Shown: positions 59,001 through 64,000 of the stretch, one piece after another
How the letters are laid out: each line of letters begins with the position of its first letter
Position numbering within the stretch: position 1 is the first letter of the stretch
NCBI GenBank assembly: GCA_025352065.1
Contig: JANXUC010000092.1
Coordinates: 79,877-143,876 of the forward strand
From: Acidobacteriaceae bacterium
GTDB taxonomy: Bacteria; Acidobacteriota; Terriglobia; Terriglobales; Acidobacteriaceae
Length of the DNA stretch: 64,000 nucleotides
Direction of reading: 5' to 3'
Program-made: the position numbers and the translations under genes
Notes under the pieces: model-generated
The model's input: only the letters and a program-made list of their open reading frames with translations
Told to the model about the DNA's origin: nothing
The model's database searches: none

Positions 59001-59465
59001 CACTTCGTCCCGCACAACTTGGTGGATGACCACACGCGGCGCCGAACGCTGTGGACGCGCAAGGACGAACTCGCTTTCCCGCGCCTCGCGGCGGAAGACA
59101 ATAAGCTCATCAAGGCGGGCGGCAAAGTTCAGATCGGAAGCCACGGCCAGTTCCAGGGCCTCGGCTATCACTGGGAGATGTGGTCGCTGGCTTCGGGAGG
59201 CGTTTCAAACTTAGAAGTCTTGAAGTCGGCCACCATTCACGGGGCGGAAGCCATCGGTCTGTCGCAGGATTTGGGATCAATCGAGGCTGGCAAGCTCGCC
59301 GACCTGGTCGTTCTGAATCAGAATCCGCTGGACGACATTCGCAACACCAACACAATTCAATATGTCATGAAGAACGGCGAACTTTTCGAAGGCAATACCC
59401 TGAACCAAGTCTATCCCGTGCAGAAGCCGCTTGCTCCGCTCTGGTGGTGGAACGAAAAACCCTGA
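56064..59465 (+). CDS. exported TolB-propeller/amidohydrolase fusion protein
   Basis: 1133 aa from ATG 56064 (GGAG upstream); signal peptide near LAVVFCLLSTFSFTAATPAAA. Residues about 70-640 contain repeated SPDG and TADGG-type PD40/TolB propeller blades (SPDGQSIIFELLGDLY, SPDGKKIAFISDRSG, SPDGTLLVYATRY, SPDGKRLVFSA, SPDGQWIAYVTW). Residues about 730-1100 form an amidohydrolase: GDIVVQDNRITAVGKSGEA, GKTIVPGFIDLHPHW (HxH metal ligands) and IGSHGQFQG. A disordered Lys/Ser stretch links them. Metal-dependent hydrolase of unknown substrate, outside the cytoplasm. Confidence 0.9.
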   Translation: MKTLSRMRLAVVFCLLSTFSFTAATPAAAKTSSKKDALAASASAKEEDPLPLKPSRKIEFTSNEGTWLSLDVSPDGQSIIFELLGDLYVVPMSGGEAKKLTSGMAFNSQPHYSPDGKKIAFISDRSGSENVWIAEADASNPKQLSQDDESEFASPTWTADGGYVIAGRTSQFPIGASELWMYHIRGGGGVQVTKSHTKPDTPPRQWTNALGASASKDGRFLYYTTRQSPKGFYNVTFPLSQITRHDLTTGDDDPVTDAPGSGMRPLISPDGTLLVYATRYETETGLRIRDLKNGEEHWLKYPVQRDDQESLFTRDFLPGYAFTPDGKDVVAAWGGKIHRISVATGEDKEIPFTAKISRDLGPDLNVAMRVEEGPVQLRLMQQPVQSPDGKRLVFSALTHLYVMDIPGGTPKRLTSGAAREFEPAWSPDGQWIAYVTWQQAGGQIWKTRADGQGSPQQLTRTAAYYRDLAWSPDGTRIVALRAPTQARVEQFDEWDHTTANLDLIWLASDAGEVNLILPARGTASPHFGPERERVYVYSEAGLISLRFDGTDRRTVLKVAGKAWFPQPDKPEGNPADDVHISPDGQWALARVANQIYLLAVPRLGGEAPVVDVSKSSVPLRKITEVGGDFMGWADNGKTITWAEGATFFRLPLSQVEFETPKKSESETEAADKKSPKKTAAVSAAPTGAAVSGGGDKKDDRKKLPKLHPEEIVVNIQFPRHKPSGAVVLRGARVITMHGDEVLDHGDIVVQDNRITAVGKSGEAKAPADAKVIDVSGKTIVPGFIDLHPHWNEIRRTVLDMQNWSFLANLAYGVTAGRDPQTATNDMFAYQDMVDTGDILGPRAYSTGPGVFPDTDIQSLDDAKSIVERYRKFYRTPYLKSYLVGNRKQRQWMVMACKELGVMPTTEGGLDMKLDLTHAIDGFSGNEHSMPITPLFKDVVEFWSRSGIFYTPTFIVTYGGPFAEDYYYETTEVHDDPKVRHFVPHNLVDDHTRRRTLWTRKDELAFPRLAAEDNKLIKAGGKVQIGSHGQFQGLGYHWEMWSLASGGVSNLEVLKSATIHGAEAIGLSQDLGSIEAGKLADLVVLNQNPLDDIRNTNTIQYVMKNGELFEGNTLNQVYPVQKPLAPLWWWNEKP

Positions 59466-59472
59466 TAGCGTT

Positions 59473-60567
59473 CTATTCTTGCGAGTTTTTTGACAGCGCT
59501 GCTGGGGCAGAAGGCCGCTTGGAGCTGGCGGATTTAACTTTGCCAGTCGACTCCCGCACCACGAGCAGCGGTTCCACCAGGATTTGAGGCTGGAATTCTG
59601 CGTTGCTTTCGATTTGGTCGAGCAGAGTTTGCGCTGCGATCTCTCCCATTTGGCCTAGCGGTTGCCGCACCGTGGTGAGGCTGGGAGTATAAAATCCTGC
59701 TTCACGAATATCGTCAAAGCCCATCACGGAGACGTCGTCGGGCACGCGGAGCCCGGCTTCCTGCAGGGCGCGGATGGCGCCAATCGCAGCCACGTCGTTG
59801 TACGCGAAGAGGGCCGTAAAATTGCTAGTCTGCGCCAGCAATTGCTTAGCAAAGTCATAGCCCATCTGCGGAGATGCGTCGTCGCGATCCATTTCCACGG
59901 TGCGAGCGGCGGTGATGGAAATCCCCATCTCCTCACAGGTGCTTTGAATAGTTTCCCAGCGCTCCTTGGCGTCCGAGCTAAAGGTCTGCCCGCGAATGAA
60001 AGCAATCTTCCGATGACCCAGCTCCGTCAAGTGCCGCAAAGCGATGCGGGCCGCATGCAATTGATCAATATTCAAATTGGTAACACCAGCCAGCTTCTTG
60101 TGGCCCGCCACTGCGACGGCGGGAACCGGTGGTGAATAGGGCAGTGAGGTGTCGACGGCAATTATGCCCTCGACGCCCCGATCCAGCAGCATGGCGGAAT
60201 ATTGCTCGATGAGCTTGGGATCGTGGCGGTGAATAACCGTCAGGAAGAAGTAATTGTGCGTGCGCAGATAGCGCTCCACTCCACTGATGATCATGGAGCC
60301 ATAGGCGTCCCCGATCTCTTCCGCGATCACTCCAATGGTATGCGTCTTCTGCTTCCGCAAAGTGCGGGCGAAATAGTTGGGCCGGTAGTTCATTTCGCAC
60401 GCCGCCGCCAGAATGCGCTTCTTGGTATGTTCGGGAATGGAGCTCGATGCCGCCGACTCGTTCAGCACCGCGGAAACGGTTCCAGGAGTGAGCCCAACAC
60501 GCTCCGCCACCGCTTTTAGGGTGACCCTGCCGGGAATTTTTTCCGAGCTATTTCTATCCCAAGACAT
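59473..60567 (-). CDS. LacI-family transcription regulator
   Basis: 364 aa. HTH [22 protein letters not shown] with an Ala/Ser-rich hinge and [18 protein letters not shown], then a periplasmic-binding-type effector domain ([66 protein letters not shown] type motif [35 protein letters not shown]). A disordered tail rich in Ser/Lys follows. Convergent with the amidohydrolase (8 bp) and divergent from the TonB receptor, which it may control. Confidence 0.88.
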   Translation of the reverse strand: [364 protein letters not shown]

Positions 60568-60844
60568 AAACTCTGACGGCCTTAACCAGTCTGCAACAGA
60601 AATCTATGAAAGTACATAGAAGCTGATTCCAAAAACCATTACTGAATCTTTCGACTTTGCAGCCTGAATCTTACATTTGTTTTGCCAGCTTTCCAAATTT
60701 CATAGAATATTTTTGCCCCAAAAGAATATCAATTTTCTTGTTGACAATATGCTTATTCTAAAGCCTAATATCAAACGCGGACCAAGAACTACTACAAAAG
60801 TATTAGTCCAGCAAGATTGCGGTCCAAATTTCGGAGGGTAATGT
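60568..60844. promoter_or_regulatory. divergent control region with inverted repeat
   Basis: TCTATG (60603-60608), six bases, CATAGA (60615-60620) is a perfect inverted repeat of LacI-operator size, closest to the regulator gene. TTGACA (60741-60746) with TAATAT (60766-60771, 19-bp spacer) is a possible promoter of the receptor gene. AT content is high compared with the rest of the window. The receptor start is preceded by CGGAGGG. Confidence 0.5.
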
Positions 60845-63800
60845 ATGCGCAGGAGCCTTTGTCTGGCGTTGGTTTGTTGTTTGTGCTTGGCGATACCGTC
60901 GTTCGCCCAAAAGACTTCGGGTGAAATTCGCGGAACGGTCACCGATTCGAGCGGTGCGGTTGTCGCCGGGGCCGAGGTTTCCGCTACCAACTCTGGTACA
61001 GGAAGCACGCGCACTGCCACCACCAACGATTCCGGCGGATACGCCGTGCTGGACCTTCAAGACGGCGTCTACGAAGTTCGCATCAAGAAGTCGAGCTTTA
61101 AAGAGAGCATCACCAAAAACGTTGAGCTGCACGTTTCCAGCACCGCCATCGTGAATGCGGCCCTCGAAATCGGCGGCGCCTCCGAAACCATGATCGTGGA
61201 AGCCTCCGGCGTCCAGGTGCAGACCGACAGCGCCGTAGTCGGAGAAATCGTAGACGGCCGCCAGGTGCGCGAACTCCCGCTCAACGGTCGCAGCTTTGCG
61301 CAACTGACCCAGTTGCAGCCCGGCGTGGCCGCCGCTGAAAGTTTCGACAGCAAAAACAAAGGCTTGCTGTCCGGCGTCGACTTCTCCGTCAACGGCAACC
61401 CGACTACCAATAACCTCTTCCTCGTGGACGGCGCCAACAATAACGACGTAGGTTCGAACCGCACCATTCTGATTTACCCCTCGGTGGAAGCCATCTCGGA
61501 ATTCAAGATGCTGCGCAACAGCTATGGCCCAGAATACGGTCAGGCGTCGGGCGCGGTCATCAGCATCACCACACGATCCGGGCAGAACCAGTTTCACGGA
61601 ACGGCGCTGTATTTCGGACGTAACGATGCGCTGACGGCTCACGAATATTTTGCGGCTCGCGCGGAGTCAATAGCGGAAGCCGCAGGCAAGCAACTGCCCA
61701 ATAATGGCAAGGACAAGCTCCGACGAAATGACTATGGCTATTCCATCGGCGGGCCCATCAAGAAGGACAAGTTGTTCTTTTTTTGGAGCCAAGAGTGGAA
61801 TAAGGAGTTGCGTGGCCAAACTCGTCAGAGTTGCGTGCCTACTGCGGCTGAGCTAACAGGCGATTTCACGACAGTGAGCTGCGGAAATGCGCCTCACCTG
61901 CCGGGTGGTGGCGCTACGATCACAAATTTGAACCAGATTCCAGGATTTTTGGGCATTAGTCCGGCCGGTTTGCTGATCGCAAAGCTGTTGCCCACTCCTA
62001 ACGTCACGGTTCCTCCGGGCGGCAACAACTGGGTGCAGTCCGTTGGGTCCGCGATCGACTGGCGGCAGGAAAACTTCCGTGCCGACTACAACCTAACCAA
62101 GAAGCACTCGCTGATGTTCCGTTATACCCAAGATCATTGGCAGAACCCCGCTCCGAACCTACAAGGCTTCTGGGGTGACGACCCATTTCCGTCAGTAGAA
62201 GGTAGCTGGATTCAGCCTTCCAAGCAAATCGTAGGTCGAATCACATCAACCATCGGATCCTCCATGGTCAATGATGCGGCCTTCACGTACTCCAACAACC
62301 GTATTACAGTGAATGTAGGCGGCACCAACCCCGGCTTACTCGCGCAGATCACCGCGGCAGTTCCCACCATTTTTCCAGAAAACATAAAGCTCAAGCATCT
62401 CGGTCAGCCGACCATCTGGGGCGGACTGGGATCGTATGGGAACGGCGCAAGCCTGTGGGGCATCGCACCTTGGGAGAACGCCCACGACATCTACACCGCG
62501 CGTGACGATTTCTCGAAGATTAGTGGTAAGCACACCTATAAGTTCGGCGTTTTCCTTGGTTTTGACGGGAAGAACGAAAACACCGGATTTGGCGGGTCTG
62601 AACGTCCGTCCTTCGCCGGAGCCAACGGTGGATCCGATACTGGCAATGGGCTCGCGAATATCCTGAATCAGGGAACCCTTTATGGCATGGGTGAAACATC
62701 GACCAACGTGCAGGCCCAATTGCGCTGGCGCGATTATGAAGTTTACGCCGGTGACACGTGGAAGATTCGCCAGAATTTGACCCTCGAATACGGTGCGCGC
62801 TGGTCTCTGCTGGCAGCGCCCTTTGCCGCCAATAATAAACTGGCTCGCTTTGATCCTTCCCACTACGATCCGCTTCAACCCGCGTCCGATGCTTGCAACG
62901 GCTTAGTCTATGTCCCGGGAACGAACCCGTGCATTGACTCCAACACCAAGTTCGGGACAAACTTCAGCGCGGGAACACCGGGCCAGAATAAGTCCCTGGT
63001 GGACACCAAACACAACGCCATTGCTCCTCGCATCGGACTGAGCTGGGATCCACGCGGAGATGGCAAGACGGCAATCCGGTTCGGTATCGGGCAGTTCTAT
63101 CAACGGGAGCGTGTTTCCACTCAATTCGTGGAAGTCACCAATGCGCCGTTCGCTTTGAACATTGGCGGTGTGAACCGCACGGTTGACTCCAATGCGGCCG
63201 TCGTCGGTGCGCCAACAACTTCGCCCTCGGGCGGTCGTGATCCTCGCGCCATTCTGCCGAACTCCTGGCAGTGGAACGCGACCGTGGAACACCAGTTTGC
63301 CCGCGAGACTGCTCTTGAGCTTGGGTATGTTGGAAACCGCAGCACCCATCTTTCCAGCAGCTACGATATCAACCAGATCGCCCCTGCCAATCGCTTGGCG
63401 GGCGCTTTCTGCGGCGGATCAGCCTACAACTGTGCCAGTCTGCGCCCGTTCTCCAACTTCGGCGGGCTCACCTACTGGGGTCATAGCGGCAGTTCGAGCT
63501 ACCACTCCTTGCAGGCTCTGTTCCGCACGCGCTACAAGCGTTCGCAATTGCAGGCTGCGTACACGTGGTCGCACTCGATTGCTGACTACGATTTGACGGA
63601 TTCCAATGGCGGCGGCGTGAACGCGTCCAGCTTCACGGACAACGGCAACCACCGACTGGATCGTGGTAACTCCAGCATCAACCGCCCTCACATTTTCGTG
63701 CTGAACACGATCATTAACCTTCCCACCCTTGACGGTCGTAATGCGTTCTTGAAAGGTGCAGCAGGAGGTTGGGAGTTCGGTATTATCAGCAGTGCGGCAT

Positions 63801-64000
63801 CGGGTAGCTCGCAAACCGTATTTGTGAACGGGGCCAGTGATGCGAATCCCGGCGCCAATAACCCGGCTCCTCTCGTTAGTTTGTCGGGAACGGGTCTCAA
63901 CGGCAACCAGCGTCCTAACGCTGTCGCTGGAGTAAGTTGCAACAGTGGTACCCACGGGGAGCAGATGTTTAATCCTGCCGCCTTCACACTGGTCGGCTAC
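60845..64000 (+). CDS. TonB-dependent receptor with carboxypeptidase-like N-terminal domain, truncated by the window
   Basis: Open from ATG 60845 to the window end (1052 codons, no stop). Signal peptide (LVCCLCLAIPSFA-QK). Residues about 25-110 are a CarboxypepD_reg-like domain (GEIRGTVTDSSGAVVAGAEVSATN, GGYAVLDLQDGVYEVRI); the plug domain (about 120-235) has VRELPLNGRSFAQLTQLQPGV, NGNPTTNNLFLVDGANNNDVG and EYGQASGAVISITTRSGQNQFHGT. Then barrel strands. This Oar-like form is very common in acidobacteria and takes up large glycans or metal chelates. The C-terminus with the closing barrel strands is outside the window. Confidence 0.93.
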   Translation, partial: MRRSLCLALVCCLCLAIPSFAQKTSGEIRGTVTDSSGAVVAGAEVSATNSGTGSTRTATTNDSGGYAVLDLQDGVYEVRIKKSSFKESITKNVELHVSSTAIVNAALEIGGASETMIVEASGVQVQTDSAVVGEIVDGRQVRELPLNGRSFAQLTQLQPGVAAAESFDSKNKGLLSGVDFSVNGNPTTNNLFLVDGANNNDVGSNRTILIYPSVEAISEFKMLRNSYGPEYGQASGAVISITTRSGQNQFHGTALYFGRNDALTAHEYFAARAESIAEAAGKQLPNNGKDKLRRNDYGYSIGGPIKKDKLFFFWSQEWNKELRGQTRQSCVPTAAELTGDFTTVSCGNAPHLPGGGATITNLNQIPGFLGISPAGLLIAKLLPTPNVTVPPGGNNWVQSVGSAIDWRQENFRADYNLTKKHSLMFRYTQDHWQNPAPNLQGFWGDDPFPSVEGSWIQPSKQIVGRITSTIGSSMVNDAAFTYSNNRITVNVGGTNPGLLAQITAAVPTIFPENIKLKHLGQPTIWGGLGSYGNGASLWGIAPWENAHDIYTARDDFSKISGKHTYKFGVFLGFDGKNENTGFGGSERPSFAGANGGSDTGNGLANILNQGTLYGMGETSTNVQAQLRWRDYEVYAGDTWKIRQNLTLEYGARWSLLAAPFAANNKLARFDPSHYDPLQPASDACNGLVYVPGTNPCIDSNTKFGTNFSAGTPGQNKSLVDTKHNAIAPRIGLSWDPRGDGKTAIRFGIGQFYQRERVSTQFVEVTNAPFALNIGGVNRTVDSNAAVVGAPTTSPSGGRDPRAILPNSWQWNATVEHQFARETALELGYVGNRSTHLSSSYDINQIAPANRLAGAFCGGSAYNCASLRPFSNFGGLTYWGHSGSSSYHSLQALFRTRYKRSQLQAAYTWSHSIADYDLTDSNGGGVNASSFTDNGNHRLDRGNSSINRPHIFVLNTIINLPTLDGRNAFLKGAAGGWEFGIISSAASGSSQTVFVNGASDANPGANNPAPLVSLSGTGLNGNQRPNAVAGVSCNSGTHGEQMFNPAAFTLVGY

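Noticed and set aside
61440..61465. GGTTCGAAC-like tRNA arm
   Set aside because: No acceptor or anticodon stems can be formed around it and it lies in receptor coding sequence.
60803..61642. Minus-strand open frame opposite the TonB receptor start
   Set aside because: Valine/glycine-rich shadow product without start signal; the receptor reads clearly on the plus strand.

Overview
The window looks like a chromosomal segment of an acidobacterium, most likely of the Terriglobia/Koribacter-like lineage. This is inferred from three things seen in the sequence. The window ends in an Oar-type TonB-dependent receptor with an N-terminal carboxypeptidase-regulatory-like domain. It contains a secreted TolB-propeller/amidohydrolase fusion. 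Nearly every intergenic gap carries one or more short interspersed repeats (TTGTCATTCCGAGCGCAGCG-type, GGGGCTAAAGCCCC-type, GGCGAGCA-TTCC-TGCTCGCC hairpins, and a GCCCCGTCCTTGTCGCG-type unit). Base composition is moderately GC-rich, and ATG, GTG and TTG starts all occur. I saw no rRNA, tRNA, CRISPR array, phage or complete insertion sequence.

Layout. 1-5.8 kb: clpC, a 94-bp MITE-like insertion inside an older repeat, larB, a ChaN-like gene, ubiX and a candidate small RNA. 5.8-13.2 kb: NUDIX hydrolase, a LigD-type ligase without polymerase domain, several secreted or orphan proteins, a nuclease-fold orphan and a GT2 glycosyltransferase. 13.2-19.5 kb: a repeat-rich gap, then an nrdJ unit (tandem NrdR-like boxes, promoter, structured leader, a 155-aa unknown gene, class II ribonucleotide reductase), a glyoxalase remnant and a small PD-(D/E)XK gene. 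19.5-25.3 kb: two EamA exporters, galT, yraN, a MOSC protein and a class III aminotransferase, all on the minus strand.

25.7-32.4 kb holds a complete ISC iron-sulfur operon in the order iscR-iscS-iscU-iscA-hscB-hscA-fdx-iscX. Its promoter carries an IscR type-1-like site at the transcription start. HscB has a tetracysteine N-terminal domain like animal HSC20, and IscU carries the LPPVK motif recognised by HscA. 32.5-41.4 kb: a zinc-ribbon mini-protein behind three tandem operator-like repeats, a lone receiver protein, an M50-like protease, then tsaD, cca, dciA, gatC, gatA and cysS.

41.5-48.6 kb: a beta-barrel protein, a His/Asp-rich secreted protein, a cysS/pgsA chimeric remnant, and an operon (unknown, pgsA, short kdpD, kdpE, APC-USP transporter) that looks like potassium control without KdpFABC. 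The chimera reads as the breakpoint of an old tandem duplication. 48.8-64 kb: a sugar-use cluster (GH3 glycosidase, LacI regulator, Na+/solute symporter, small membrane protein, fucose/arabinose-isomerase-fold enzyme) with GTTAAC-centred palindromes in its promoter, then the propeller-amidohydrolase, a second LacI regulator and the truncated TonB-dependent receptor.
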